A stretch of DNA of 64,000 nucleotides from Shewanella benthica KT99 (GTDB taxonomy: Bacteria > Pseudomonadota > Gammaproteobacteria > Enterobacterales > Shewanellaceae): positions 103,570-167,569 of the forward strand of contig NZ_ABIC01000003.1 of NCBI RefSeq assembly GCF_000172075.1. The letters run 5' to 3'. Each line of letters starts with the position of its first letter. Within the stretch, counting starts at the first letter, position 1. The notes beneath the pieces are model-generated. The model did no database searches and was not told the DNA's origin. It saw nothing but the letters and a program-made list of their open reading frames with translations. Shown here piece after piece: positions 29,350 through 39,133 of this stretch. The position numbers and the translations under genes were made by a program.

Positions 29350-30420
29350 TCACGAACTCTTTTCTGATAAAAGGTAATCGACGATCCGTTGACTACACAA
29401 GCCATCGACCTTACCCGCAAGCTCATAGGTATATTTTGCTCTTTGCGCCGAAAATGACTCAGGATTAGCTATCTGCTCATCCACCACTGACTTCAACTCT
29501 TTGTACGAAGCCGCATGCATAGCGACACCTGCATATTTATAAAGATCTTCATCCATACGATTATTGAAACGAAACTTGAAAATCCCTCTATAGCTCCAAC
29601 GCAGATGATAGAAATCACACCAAATAACAGGCTTATCGAGTGCCGCAAATTCAAATAAAGCAGAAGATGCATCACTAATGAGCAGATCCGCACTCGCCAT
29701 GAAAGGCAATAAATTTGCCTGTTCAACAGGTGCAAGGTAGACGTTATCGAATCGCCCCCAATGCTCAAGTAATTGCTTCTGCTTTTTATAATTAGACTTA
29801 CTCAGCGAGAAATAATGCGGTTTAAGCAAGATGTTATATTCAGCAAATTCTGCTGGCCAATCCAGGCCCATTTTTTCAATACTACTAGGGTAAAATGTAG
29901 GAGCGTAGAGCAATGTTGGCTTGACAGGATCTAAACCCAGCGACCCAATATCCAATCCATTTTCTACGCCTTGAATAATAGGATCGAGTTTAGCATAGCC
30001 AGTATCGACAAACGTCTTAGCTGGAAACAGCTGCTGTAAACGTTTGAGTCGATAATCTCCTTCGACAAAGCGAACATCCATATCTGATTCAGATACGGTG
30101 TAATAACAGGATTTAGGGCCGATACCATGCTGCATTAAGGCCGTTCTACATATCCCTTTCAGTTTCGCTGCATGATCAAAAGTATTACCAAATATGATCC
30201 ATTTAGGCTTATTTTTTAGGTAAAACGCTAGTGCTTGCTCGGCATCATCCACCCAATGGACATTCAACTGATGTTCTGACACTAAGGCATCTAATGCCGT
30301 TTGCTGCTCAAGATTTCGATATACGATGAAATGTACAGACTCTCCACGCTTATTCAACTCATCCTTGACGGGTAAGTACTGTGGGAGATAATAGGGATGT
30401 AAAACATCAAAACAAATCAC
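29350..30420 (-). CDS. CDP-glycerol glycerophosphotransferase-like protein (TagB/TagF type)
   Basis: A 356-residue GT-B-like enzyme. Signatures are QHGIGPKSCYY (about residue 97), LLKPHYFS (about 200) and LLISDASSALFEFAALDKPVIW (quoted in part: SDASSALFEFAAL), the DxSS motif of teichoic-acid type polyglycerophosphate transferases. It would move glycerol phosphate from CDP-glycerol to a sugar acceptor. It is divergent from a TagD-like cytidylyltransferase and a glycerol-1-phosphate-dehydrogenase-like gene, so the three probably form a decoration pathway for surface polysaccharide. Confidence 0.75.
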   Translation of the reverse strand: MICFDVLHPYYLPQYLPVKDELNKRGESVHFIVYRNLEQQTALDALVSEHQLNVHWVDDAEQALAFYLKNKPKWIIFGNTFDHAAKLKGICRTALMQHGIGPKSCYYTVSESDMDVRFVEGDYRLKRLQQLFPAKTFVDTGYAKLDPIIQGVENGLDIGSLGLDPVKPTLLYAPTFYPSSIEKMGLDWPAEFAEYNILLKPHYFSLSKSNYKKQKQLLEHWGRFDNVYLAPVEQANLLPFMASADLLISDASSALFEFAALDKPVIWCDFYHLRWSYRGIFKFRFNNRMDEDLYKYAGVAMHAASYKELKSVVDEQIANPESFSAQRAKYTYELAGKVDGLCSQRIVDYLLSEKSS

Positions 30421-30735
30421 TGTGAACCTTCTTAAAAATGCTTCGAAAACGAGATCATAGAGTACATCTAGACAATCGTTACCCGTTAGAGTTCATACAA
30501 AATAATGGCGATGATTGTAGCACATAGCCCTAACACTAGTGACTATTCATCCTTAGCCTTAAAAGACCGATTTCTAACTGATAAGTGACGCACTTAAAGC
30601 TAGAGTAACTAAAGTTCGCCTGCATATCATGGTTTCTCAACAACTGTGTTTGCTTTATCATAGCGATTCGTTCATAAAGAGAATTCCGTAGAGCATAAAT
30701 ATGTTTACGGTTTAACCTTAAATCTATGGTGTTAA
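30421..30735. other. Divergent intergenic region, nothing recognised
   Basis: 315 AT-rich bases between the TagB-like gene (-) and the TagD-like gene (+). No clear promoter pair or dyad could be picked out. Confidence 0.4.
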
Positions 30736-31155
30736 ATGTCTAAAAAAGTGTTAGTTGTCGGTGTATTCGATCTTTTTCATCGAGGCCATGTGGAATTTCT
30801 TAAAAAAGCTTCAGAGTTTGGTGATGAGCTCATTATTTTAATTAATGGCGATGAGATGACAGAGAGATACAAACGTCGTCCCATTTACAATGAAGATGAT
30901 AGGGCTGCAATCTTGAGTTCGTTGGCTTGTGTTTCCCAGGTTGAGGTGACTAATAGTTTTGATATTAAACCTATTATAGAAAAGTATGACATCGACATCA
31001 TTGCTCATGGTGATGACTGGGATCATGAATCGTATCTTGCGCAAATTCGTTGTACACCTGCTTATCTCGAAGAGCATGGTGTAAGCTTAGCTTATACTCA
31101 ATATCATAAATCCGTCAGTACCAGCGCAATACTAAAACAAATAAAGGAAGCATAA
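30736..31155 (+). CDS. TagD-like cytidylyltransferase (glycerol-phosphate type)
   Basis: 139 residues, the size of TagD. It has the nucleotidyltransferase motif GVFDLFHRGHVEFL at residues 8-21 with HRGH, ERYKRRPIYNEDDRAAIL, and the C-terminal YTQYHKSVSTSAIL, whose STS loop is typical of CTP:glycerol-3-phosphate cytidylyltransferases. It would make CDP-glycerol or a related CDP-alcohol. The next gene starts directly after its stop. The polyol-phosphate specificity cannot be read from the sequence. Confidence 0.8.
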   Translation: MSKKVLVVGVFDLFHRGHVEFLKKASEFGDELIILINGDEMTERYKRRPIYNEDDRAAILSSLACVSQVEVTNSFDIKPIIEKYDIDIIAHGDDWDHESYLAQIRCTPAYLEEHGVSLAYTQYHKSVSTSAILKQIKEA

Positions 31156-32232
31156 TTGTCAAACGCCACCAGGAAGCTCAGCACCCGGCATTTAGAGTTT
31201 CCAGCTCAATTGCTTGTTGAAAAAGACGCGATAGCCAATACTCAATTGCTATCGAATCTACAATTCCCCAAAAGGGTCTTACTCGCTATTGATGAAGGCG
31301 TGAAAAGTTTGGCCAAACAAGTTTTGTCCGACATTTGGCTTAGTCAAAGCAGTACCATACACGTTATCGAGAAAGCTGATTTCTCAAATGTCTCTCAAAT
31401 TGATGCTATTTGTGCTCAACAACAAATCCAGACCGTAGTGGCTTTCGGTGGAGGAAAAGTTCTCGATGTATGTAAACGACTAGCAAGTCTACGCCACATT
31501 GAGCTGATTGTGATCCCTACAGCACTTTCAAGTGATTGTATTTCATCACCTATCGCTGTTATTTTCGATGATTCAGGGAAAAAACTCAGCCTTCCGGCAG
31601 CCATTCCTAATGTTATTATAGTCGATACAAAACTTTGCTCACAGGCTCCGACACGCTTAACTCAAGCAGGAATTGGCGATCTACTTTCTAATTATTCTGC
31701 ATTGCTTGATATGGACTATGCAAAAGATAGATCTGAGGTCGATGGCTTCTCTTATCTTCTTGCGAAGTCAGCGGCAAATGAGATTTTAGGCGTACAGCAT
31801 TTAGCGCTTAACGATCAAACAGTGATAACTCAACTTGCCGAAGGATTAATTTTGTCTGGTTTAGCTATGGGCTTTTCGGGAGACTCCCGTCCCTGTTCTG
31901 GGGCCGAACATTTGATAAGCCATGCCCTCGATTTTTTAAATTTTGGTAATGGCTTACATGGCGAGCAAGTTGCTTTAGGCATGAAGTTTTGCCATCACTT
32001 AAGATTGCTGTTGAACTTACCGGGTCTAAATCATGCGGTTTTAGCTTGTATTGATGGCTTTAAAATTCGCAGTACCCCTGAAACTTTGAGTATTAGTAAA
32101 AGTGAATTTTTTGAAGCTTTATTCATCAGTCCTAGCATGCGGCAAGGGAGAATCACTTTTTTAGAATCAGTAGACTCGATACCTAAAGCTCATCTTGAAA
32201 AAGCATACCTAAATGCCTTTACATCTGTTTGA
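31156..32232 (+). CDS. Glycerol-1-phosphate dehydrogenase-like enzyme
   Basis: 358 residues from a TTG start preceded by AAGGAAG at 5 bases. Belongs to the iron-containing alcohol dehydrogenase superfamily: the NAD-binding VVAFGGGKVLDVCK (about residues 94-107), IPTALSSDCISSPIAV (about 117-132) with the Asp-Ser-x-x-SP pattern of the AraM/EgsA group, and the metal-site GAEHLISHALD (about 253-263). AraM/EgsA enzymes reduce dihydroxyacetone phosphate to sn-glycerol-1-phosphate. Located directly behind the TagD-like gene, which suggests that the activated polyol is glycerol-1-phosphate. Substrate assignment is an inference. Confidence 0.7.
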   Translation: MSNATRKLSTRHLEFPAQLLVEKDAIANTQLLSNLQFPKRVLLAIDEGVKSLAKQVLSDIWLSQSSTIHVIEKADFSNVSQIDAICAQQQIQTVVAFGGGKVLDVCKRLASLRHIELIVIPTALSSDCISSPIAVIFDDSGKKLSLPAAIPNVIIVDTKLCSQAPTRLTQAGIGDLLSNYSALLDMDYAKDRSEVDGFSYLLAKSAANEILGVQHLALNDQTVITQLAEGLILSGLAMGFSGDSRPCSGAEHLISHALDFLNFGNGLHGEQVALGMKFCHHLRLLLNLPGLNHAVLACIDGFKIRSTPETLSISKSEFFEALFISPSMRQGRITFLESVDSIPKAHLEKAYLNAFTSV

Positions 32233-32318
32233 CCTAAGCAATAATACAGATGTGAGTTTTCAGAGAACTTAAACACCTGTATCCTATATCTAACTCAGCA
32301 TTATCATGGCTCTCTTCA

Positions 32319-33428
32319 ATGTCAATCATCTCATCTACACAACTAGAAAGCGCCAAACGGTTGCTATTTATCTCTCCTGTAGCCTTAGGAGATTTTCTAT
32401 ACCTAAAAACCTTTCTTATTGCATTAAAGAAACAATATCCCCATATAGAACTCGATATTTGGTTAGATGATAACAGGTTTAATACAGAGAGTTGGCGTCT
32501 ATCGCGCAGTAAGATCCTTCAGCAGTGGATCGAAACAGAAGGTTGCTTTACACGTAGTTATGGATGTTGCTCGTCGGAGAAGCAACAACGAGCACAGATT
32601 CTCGACGCGCAGGCGCTCAATTACGATCTTATTATCACCCACTCAGGAAGTAAGAGTGAGCAATTTTCTAATATTGCCAGAGAGATAGGTCCAGATGCTT
32701 TTATTGTCTCAAGCATAGGGAAATCCAAGTATTTCGGGCTAATTGACCGCTTTCTGTTTAGAAATAGCGACCAACTATTTAAGCTTAAAGAAAATGATTT
32801 ACCAAGCAAGCATCACATCACCGACAGGTACTATCAGTTGCTGAATAGGATTGCGGGTATTAAGTTGGATAAAGATGATTTTATGCCAAGCTTAACCATT
32901 CCTAATCAGATCGCCGTAATCACTCAAAACTGGTTAAAGACACATTTTACCGATAGCAATCGACAGGGCCAATTGATATTCCTTAATCACCTTTCAACCA
33001 ATAATAAACGAGACTGGCAAGAATCCCAACTATTCGAATTAATTCAGTTGATTGGCAATAAAAGTCCCGGTAGTCGTTTCGTCGTAAATGTCACTAAAGA
33101 AAATTATAACAAAATATCTGATGCGATAAAAAATAATATACATTTAACAAATCTGCAAGTATCCGTATTCACAATTAATGAGCACTTTTTTGAATTACCC
33201 TCTATGATTGCAAGTGCCAATCTGGTCATAACTGTAGAGACAGCGATAATGCATTTTGCCACTGCATCGAACAGGCCTCTTATAGCTATGATGCGTCAAA
33301 AGAAGCCTTACTGGGCACCGCCAAGTAGCCAGACTTCTAGAGTGCTATACGCAAGCAAGGGGAAAGGATACGTGAGCGACATCTGTGTCAAACAAGTTCT
33401 AGATACCTACATTGACATTTCCCAATGA
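32319..33428 (+). CDS. Divergent GT9-like glycosyltransferase
   Basis: A 369-residue protein with the weak GT9 pattern RLLFISPVALGDFLYLKTF at the N-terminus and ANLVITVETAIMHFATASNRPLI near residue 305 (quoted in part: ETAIMHFATA), where canonical members have DTGxxH. It is AT-rich, like the next gene, suggesting acquisition together. The sugar transferred is unknown. It is 86 bases behind the dehydrogenase gene. Confidence 0.6.
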   Translation: MSIISSTQLESAKRLLFISPVALGDFLYLKTFLIALKKQYPHIELDIWLDDNRFNTESWRLSRSKILQQWIETEGCFTRSYGCCSSEKQQRAQILDAQALNYDLIITHSGSKSEQFSNIAREIGPDAFIVSSIGKSKYFGLIDRFLFRNSDQLFKLKENDLPSKHHITDRYYQLLNRIAGIKLDKDDFMPSLTIPNQIAVITQNWLKTHFTDSNRQGQLIFLNHLSTNNKRDWQESQLFELIQLIGNKSPGSRFVVNVTKENYNKISDAIKNNIHLTNLQVSVFTINEHFFELPSMIASANLVITVETAIMHFATASNRPLIAMMRQKKPYWAPPSSQTSRVLYASKGKGYVSDICVKQVLDTYIDISQ

Positions 33429-33519
33429 AGGTTTACGACTCTAATCAATACCTGATAAATCTTACCTTCTTTACGTATTTAACCGAATTCAATATTACAA
33501 CTTTCACCAAGGTTTTATC

Positions 33520-34371
33520 ATGCAAAAAGCGATATTTACGCTCGCGATTGGCGACAACCCTATGTATAAGGCAGCAATTGAAAGCTTCCGCGCCTATGCA
33601 GAAAAAGTCGGTGCAGATCTAATTATATCCGATGCACTTCACTATCAAGTAGATATAAAAAATCCTAAATACGATGCCAACCCAGCTTGGAGTGAAAAGT
33701 TATACATAGGTGAACTGCTAAAGAGGTATGATCGAGTTCTCTATCTAGATGCAGACTTTATTATCACTCCAGAGGCAGAAAATGTTTTTGACACACTAGA
33801 TGACCTTAATTCTGTATACATGTTCAATGAAGGTCGATATCGTGATAGAACTCCTGTAATAAAAGAAGCCTGCGACCTGCTTGGTGATGTACCTAATTGG
33901 GACTCAGAGTCCAATCTACCCGTTTATTTCAACATGGGAATGCTGTTAATCTCTAAACAGTGCCCGCTTTTTGAACACCTGTCAGTCGAAAAGCTACAAT
34001 CTGTATGTAACAAGATCAAGTTTTACGAACAGACACTAACTAACTACATGATCCAAAAGCATAAAATAAGTTATAAATGCGTAGAATCTAAATTTAATCG
34101 TATGGATCTTTTAGGGCTAGATAATTACCGTCAGGCCGACTTTATTCATTATGCAGGCCGAGGATTCCGAGATAAGTGCCCACTACGAGAAGTTAGATAT
34201 ATTGCCGATTACTGTGAAATGTTTCATGATAAAATTTCAGAAAGCCAGAAAAAACAGCTAAAACAGGATGCTTGGAGCCTATATATAGCTAAGCTTCAGA
34301 GAAGAACAAAACTGCCTTATAGGTTACTTAACACTCTTGTCACCCCCTTTATTGGGAAAAAATGGTTATAG
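33520..34371 (+). CDS. GT8-like glycosyltransferase
   Basis: 283 residues. A GT-A type nucleotide-diphospho-sugar transferase with the metal-binding YLDADFII (about residues 76-83), FNMGMLLIS near 146 and FIHYAGRGFRDK near 208, a pattern like galactosyltransferases of the GT8 or GT34 type. No transmembrane segment. Strongly AT-rich compared with hldE or waaA. Probably adds a sugar to the lipopolysaccharide core. It ends facing the MurG-like gene; a hairpin at 34411-34437 lies between them without a T tract. Confidence 0.65.
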   Translation: MQKAIFTLAIGDNPMYKAAIESFRAYAEKVGADLIISDALHYQVDIKNPKYDANPAWSEKLYIGELLKRYDRVLYLDADFIITPEAENVFDTLDDLNSVYMFNEGRYRDRTPVIKEACDLLGDVPNWDSESNLPVYFNMGMLLISKQCPLFEHLSVEKLQSVCNKIKFYEQTLTNYMIQKHKISYKCVESKFNRMDLLGLDNYRQADFIHYAGRGFRDKCPLREVRYIADYCEMFHDKISESQKKQLKQDAWSLYIAKLQRRTKLPYRLLNTLVTPFIGKKWL

Positions 34372-34519
34372 CAGAGCACTTGGACATTCAATCAATGAAG
34401 ACCATCCACTCTTCAAAAGATGGTTTTCATTTTGAAGAATTAGCTAATATGTGACAAGTATTTTGCAACACACATATAAAGAAAATATACAGCTAAATAA
34501 TCACTTTATAGCCTACCAC

Positions 34520-35608
34520 TTAGCTCTCAAGGCTCCCTATTAGGCGGGCAATCTCTGCCATACCAATATCTAAGCCATTGGTATCATCCAAGCCAGCCAT
34601 TGTTTCTTGTAAGCGATTGAGAGATTGGACATCGATCAACTTACGCGTCTTAGTCAGCATCTCCTGCTGGTCACTGCCGCAGGCTAAGATCAAGTTAGCA
34701 GCGGCACAGCTATTGATACGAGGCGGTTGATCCTTAGATATTGCCACAGCGAGTGCTGGTGTCTTCAGGGCAATGGATTGCAGCATAGTATCGCCGCCAC
34801 TCAAAATAGCAGCCTTAGCACCGTCCAGTAGGTTAATAAACTCACGGGTATTAAGATGAGGAATGGCAATGACCCCTTCCATATCTGGTAGAGACTTCGG
34901 ATAGTTTGGACCAAAAACCATTAGACTCGGGATCCCTGTTTCTCGGAAAATAGTCTTAGCCACTTGAGCAAATAGATCGGCTGCCAAACCCTCTTTCAAG
35001 CTGTGGCCACCAGACCCGGCACTATACAGCAAGTATCCTCCTTGCTTAATCTCATATTTATCAAAGAGATGTTTTTTCTGCTCATTCGTTGGAGAGGTAA
35101 AGATACTACCTGTATATATCGGATGCTCTCGCTTTATCATGGCTAATTTAAATTTATCGAATCGACTGATATCTCCAATAATAAACTTAGGCTGAACGAC
35201 CCAATGGCTATCAGTCACCCGTGCTCGGGCAATCTTCATCCCCCGCGACCGCTTTCTACGGTGCTGACTGATAAAAATAACTTTTGCCCCCATGCGATGG
35301 GCGTGCTTAAGTTGGGCTTTACGACCCGCGGCATCGAAAATAACCACATCAGGCTTAAGTTCTGTTATTAGCTGGTTAACTTCACGGGTTTTTTTAGTTG
35401 GCGTATCATCGACCAGGTGAGTTGAATATGGGCAATCATCGATGTAAGAAACATGTCGATTGAGAACGAAATCAATTTGCGCTTCCGGCCAGCGATTCAT
35501 CACCTCATCGGCGATGATTTTAGAGCGCATGTACTCCCCAATCCCTTCGGGAGTAGAAACAGGAACAAACAAAAATTTTGGTGCCGACAACATCCATTTA
35601 TCCTTCAT
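34520..35608 (-). CDS. MurG/GT28-like glycosyltransferase
   Basis: 362 residues from ATG 35608; MLSAPKF at 35593 is an alternative start. A GT-B architecture is suggested by an N-terminal FVPVSTPEGIGEYMRS, a middle LLYSAGSGGHSLKEGL (about residue 191) and the C-terminal AAILSGGDTMLQSIALKTPALAV (quoted in part: SGGDTMLQSIAL), equivalent to the donor-binding GG-x-T-x-x-E region of MurG-like enzymes. Likely acts on lipopolysaccharide or an exopolysaccharide; specificity unknown. Confidence 0.6.
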   Translation of the reverse strand: MKDKWMLSAPKFLFVPVSTPEGIGEYMRSKIIADEVMNRWPEAQIDFVLNRHVSYIDDCPYSTHLVDDTPTKKTREVNQLITELKPDVVIFDAAGRKAQLKHAHRMGAKVIFISQHRRKRSRGMKIARARVTDSHWVVQPKFIIGDISRFDKFKLAMIKREHPIYTGSIFTSPTNEQKKHLFDKYEIKQGGYLLYSAGSGGHSLKEGLAADLFAQVAKTIFRETGIPSLMVFGPNYPKSLPDMEGVIAIPHLNTREFINLLDGAKAAILSGGDTMLQSIALKTPALAVAISKDQPPRINSCAAANLILACGSDQQEMLTKTRKLIDVQSLNRLQETMAGLDDTNGLDIGMAEIARLIGSLES

Positions 35609-35804
35609 GAAAAAGCGAGTTTATTAGTTTGCTCATGCAGTTGCGCCCCATCATTTTACCACTATACCCATTCCCGATGCGACACTAACTCGCATAATTC
35701 TGAGCGTTAAACTCTATGGGTATCCAACAGTATAATGCCTACTTAAAGATACGGCTTAGCCCAAGTGATTTTTATGTACATAGAATAAATTTGAGCAAAA
35801 ATAT

Positions 35805-36178
35805 ATGATACTCAGACAAATCACTCCGCCCTTAAAAATTATGTCTCCGCGAACCTCTATAGACAACATTCATCAGCGAGCGACAGAAATATTATCTGCA
35901 CATAATAACAGCCACGTCACTATCTATGGGAATACTTACTGGAGTAAGGATATAGCTAGACTCATAAGAAAAATAACCTACAAAGCTATATTTCAGGTCA
36001 TGAGAACAGATTAGTTAGGTTCCTCACCGGAAAGTCAAACAAACTACCTCGTTCCATAGGGAGAATCTTCAATTGGCATCAATTGTTCCCTACGACTTAT
36101 CATATGCTGCGTATGGCTTATCTGGATAAGCCTGAGTTCAAACGGTTAAAAAAGCACTTGATGGGTAATACCGAGTAA
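35805..36178 (+). pseudogene. Frameshifted remnant of an unknown gene
   Basis: A frame starting at 35805 (MILRQITPPLKIM, HVTIYGNTYWSKDI) stops at 36012-36014. A second frame reads on from about 36000 (NRLVRFLTGKSNKL, RIFNWHQLFPTTYHMLRMAY, LKKHLMGNTE) to a stop at 36176-36178. The two look like one coding region of about 120 residues broken by one frameshift near 36000. I cannot name the family. It sits between lipopolysaccharide genes. Confidence 0.4.
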
Positions 36179-36273
36179 ATTAAGTGGGACTACATATCAA
36201 GCCACTCATTTACACTCGAACAAAAATTACTGGTTTATAAACTGATCAACTTCAAATCAGTTCAAGTGATTTT

Positions 36274-37326
36274 TTAACTTGAGTGAGGTTGATGCTCACT
36301 TGAGAGTATATCAAACTGCTTAATGACAGCTTCATGGTGAATCATCTTCATCAAAGAGGCCCCCCTTGCTCGTTTACCCCAAGGGATATCCCCTTCATGC
36401 TGAGATTTAATGGCCTGATCATAAACACTCACCACATTATCCAGACTGGTGTATGGCCCGGTGCGTCCTGGGTTTGAATGGGCATATAGCCCTATTACTG
36501 GCGTGCCTTGAGTCACGGCCATATGCGCTGGGCCAGTGTCGGGAGCCAAAACTATAGAGGCCTGCTTCAATACGGCCAATAACTGAGTGAGAGACGTCTT
36601 ACCCACCTGGTTTTCAAGAGTCTGGGAGCAAGCCTGTTCGATGGCTTCGGCTAACTCTACTTCCAAGGACGCAGGTCCACCACACAAGATCACTCTGAAA
36701 CCTTGATATATCGCATGCTCTGCCACTGCGGCGTAGCGCTCAGGTAGCCAGTTGCGCTCCGCCTTACTGGCGGCGGCGCAGATAACTAAGGTCTTATCGC
36801 CATCGGGGATCATCTTCTGCGCAAATTCGCTATCGACGAGAGGCACGGGGATCTCCCAGTTGGGGGTCAGATCTGTCACCCCTATCACTTTAGCGAAGCC
36901 CATGAAGCCTTCGAGTACATGGGGAGTGGCGAGAGGCTCTACACTCTGGTTAGTCACCAGCCATTGACCCTCTTTCGCTCGTGCGCGATCGAAGCCAATC
37001 CGCACCTTAGCGGATATTGCCAGTGAAGCAATTGTCGCTCTCAAGGCCACTTGCATGTGCAAGAGCACATCGAAGTTTTGCCCCGCCAAATCCTTGCGTA
37101 ACTTAACATAGCTACGCCAGCCCAGTGACTTGTCAAAAATGACAAACTCGACACCATGCAGATGCTTAAGCAGCTGATATTCAACCTTACCGATAATCCA
37201 AGTGATCTTAAGCTGGGGATATTGCCTCTGTATCGCCTGTACCATAGCCACGGCATGGCACACATCACCGATTGCAGACAAGCGCAACAAACACAAGGAA
37301 TTGATATTATCTAGTTTTAAGCTCAT
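36274..37326 (-). CDS. Lipopolysaccharide heptosyltransferase family protein (GT9)
   Basis: 350 residues. Canonical GT9 features: LCLLRLSAIGDVCHAVAM at the N-terminus, VLLHMQVALRATIAS, and APDTGPAHMAVTQGTPVIGLY near residue 262 (quoted in part: DTGPAHMAVTQGTPVIGLY) followed by HSNPGRTGPY. Closest in style to WaaC/WaaF-type enzymes that place L,D-heptose on Kdo in the inner core. It is divergent from the rfbCBD operon. Whether it is heptosyltransferase I, II or III cannot be decided here. Confidence 0.85.
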   Translation of the reverse strand: MSLKLDNINSLCLLRLSAIGDVCHAVAMVQAIQRQYPQLKITWIIGKVEYQLLKHLHGVEFVIFDKSLGWRSYVKLRKDLAGQNFDVLLHMQVALRATIASLAISAKVRIGFDRARAKEGQWLVTNQSVEPLATPHVLEGFMGFAKVIGVTDLTPNWEIPVPLVDSEFAQKMIPDGDKTLVICAAASKAERNWLPERYAAVAEHAIYQGFRVILCGGPASLEVELAEAIEQACSQTLENQVGKTSLTQLLAVLKQASIVLAPDTGPAHMAVTQGTPVIGLYAHSNPGRTGPYTSLDNVVSVYDQAIKSQHEGDIPWGKRARGASLMKMIHHEAVIKQFDILSSEHQPHSS

Positions 37327-37511
37327 AGGATCCGAGAATTAGAGATGCACCCACAGAGTTTAATTGAGTTCTGGATTAGGTTCCAAGATTTCAATCAAGT
37401 TCCATTGATATATAGCTAAAATCTTAACTCTCACCCATATGCCCCTCAACATTGACAGCAAAGTCCCTTATTATAAATACAGCGACACTCAGCTCAGAAC
37501 ATAATGGCCCT

Positions 37512-38057
37512 ATGAATATCACCGACACACCCATTGCGGGTTTAAAACTACTCTCACCTCGCGTCCATGAAGACGAGCGCGGCAGTTTCTGCGAAACCTT
37601 CCGTGACTCCTGGTTTAGGCAGCAGATAGCCGATGTCACTTTCGTGCAGGAGAATCATAGCCGTTCGATAAAAGGCTGTTTGAGAGGCTTACACTTTCAA
37701 TCGCCACGCAGCCAAGGCAAGTTGATAGGTGTAGTTGTTGGCGAGATATTCGATGTCGCAGTCGATCTACGCCAAGATAGCCCAAGCTTAGGCCAATGGT
37801 TCGGCACCTATCTTTCGGCAAACAACCGTCAGCAGATGTGGCTCCCCGCAGGCTTTGCCCACGGCTTTTATGTCACCTCAAATGCTGCGGAAATAATCTA
37901 CAAGTGTACCGATTATTATGCCCCCGAGTTCGAGAAAATCCTCGCCTGGGACGATGCAAGCTTAGCCATAAACTGGCCTTTAGAGGGGCAAGTCCCCATA
38001 TTATCCAGCAAAGATAATATGGGTCTCTCCTTCGATGCCATCACTAAGGGCGTGTGA
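37512..38057 (+). CDS. rfbC: dTDP-4-dehydrorhamnose 3,5-epimerase
   Basis: Third step of dTDP-L-rhamnose synthesis. ATG 37512 ([14 protein letters not shown]) gives 181 residues, the family size; an upstream in-frame ATG at 37452 would add an unlikely leader. Motifs: [30 protein letters not shown] with the catalytic His, and [14 protein letters not shown]. It precedes rfbB by 2 bases. Confidence 0.94.
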   Translation: MNITDTPIAGLKLLSPRVHEDERGSFCETFRDSWFRQQIADVTFVQENHSRSIKGCLRGLHFQSPRSQGKLIGVVVGEIFDVAVDLRQDSPSLGQWFGTYLSANNRQQMWLPAGFAHGFYVTSNAAEIIYKCTDYYAPEFEKILAWDDASLAINWPLEGQVPILSSKDNMGLSFDAITKGV

Positions 38058-38059
38058 TC

Positions 38060-39133
38060 ATGGATACTCATAGCAACAAAACCATTTTAGTCACCGGCGG
38101 CGCAGGCTTTATCGGTTCGGCGTTAATACGCTTGCTGATAAACGAGACGTCACACACGGTCATCAACTTAGACAAGCTGACCTATGCCGGCAACCTTAAA
38201 TCGCTGACCAGTATCAGTGCCAATCGGCGCTACCATTTTATCCATGGGGATATCTGTAATAGCGAGCTTATCCAGCGGTTATTGAGCCAATACAATCCGG
38301 ATATCGTCATGCACCTGGCGGCCGAAAGCCATGTGGATCGATCCATCGACGGCTCGGCTGAATTCATCCAGACCAATATTGTCGGCACTTACTGCCTCCT
38401 CGAAGCCTGCCGCAATTATTTTGCTCGATTAGATACCGAAAAACAGGCGACATTTAGATTTCATCATGTCTCAACCGATGAAGTCTTCGGTGAGTTAGGC
38501 GACACAGGGCTATTTACCGAAAACAGCCCTTACCAACCAAGCTCGCCCTACTCGGCAAGCAAGGCGGCTGCAGATCATCTTGTGCGGGCCTGGAGTCGCA
38601 CCTATAAACTGCCGGTCGTGCTAAGTAACTGCTCGAATAACTATGGCCCCTATCAATACCCTGAAAAACTCATCCCCCTAGTACTGCACAAGGCTTTAGC
38701 TGGCGAGTCCTTGCCCATATATGGAGATGGACAACAGATCAGAGACTGGCTCCATGTGGAAGATCATGTGCGGGCACTCTACCTTGTGGCCTTGAGGGGC
38801 AAGCTAGGTGAAACCTACAACATAGGTGGCGGTAACGAGAAGACTAATCTGGCGGTGGTGACTGAGATCTGTGAACGGTTAAACACATGCATCTTAGATA
38901 AGCCCCCAGGTATTGATGATTTCAAACAACTGATCACTTTTGTGGCTGACAGGCCGGGTCATGATCGACGCTATGCCATAGATGCCAGTAAAATAGAGCA
39001 AGAGCTGAGCTGGCAGCCGCTGCAGAATTTTGAATCTGGCTTAGCCAGCACCTTAAACTGGTATATCAATAACCCAGAATGGTACCAAGGGCTTATGAGT
39101 TCAGCAGCCAAACTCGATGGCCAGACTCGATGA
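38060..39133 (+). CDS. rfbB: dTDP-glucose 4,6-dehydratase
   Basis: Second step of dTDP-rhamnose synthesis, NAD-dependent. About 357 residues from ATG 38060. [12 protein letters not shown] at the N-terminus, [29 protein letters not shown] with the Thr-Asp-Glu triad, [12 protein letters not shown] with the catalytic Tyr and Lys, and [15 protein letters not shown]. The last base pairs overlap the start of rfbD (ATGA). Confidence 0.95.
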   Translation: MDTHSNKTILVTGGAGFIGSALIRLLINETSHTVINLDKLTYAGNLKSLTSISANRRYHFIHGDICNSELIQRLLSQYNPDIVMHLAAESHVDRSIDGSAEFIQTNIVGTYCLLEACRNYFARLDTEKQATFRFHHVSTDEVFGELGDTGLFTENSPYQPSSPYSASKAAADHLVRAWSRTYKLPVVLSNCSNNYGPYQYPEKLIPLVLHKALAGESLPIYGDGQQIRDWLHVEDHVRALYLVALRGKLGETYNIGGGNEKTNLAVVTEICERLNTCILDKPPGIDDFKQLITFVADRPGHDRRYAIDASKIEQELSWQPLQNFESGLASTLNWYINNPEWYQGLMSSAAKLDGQTR

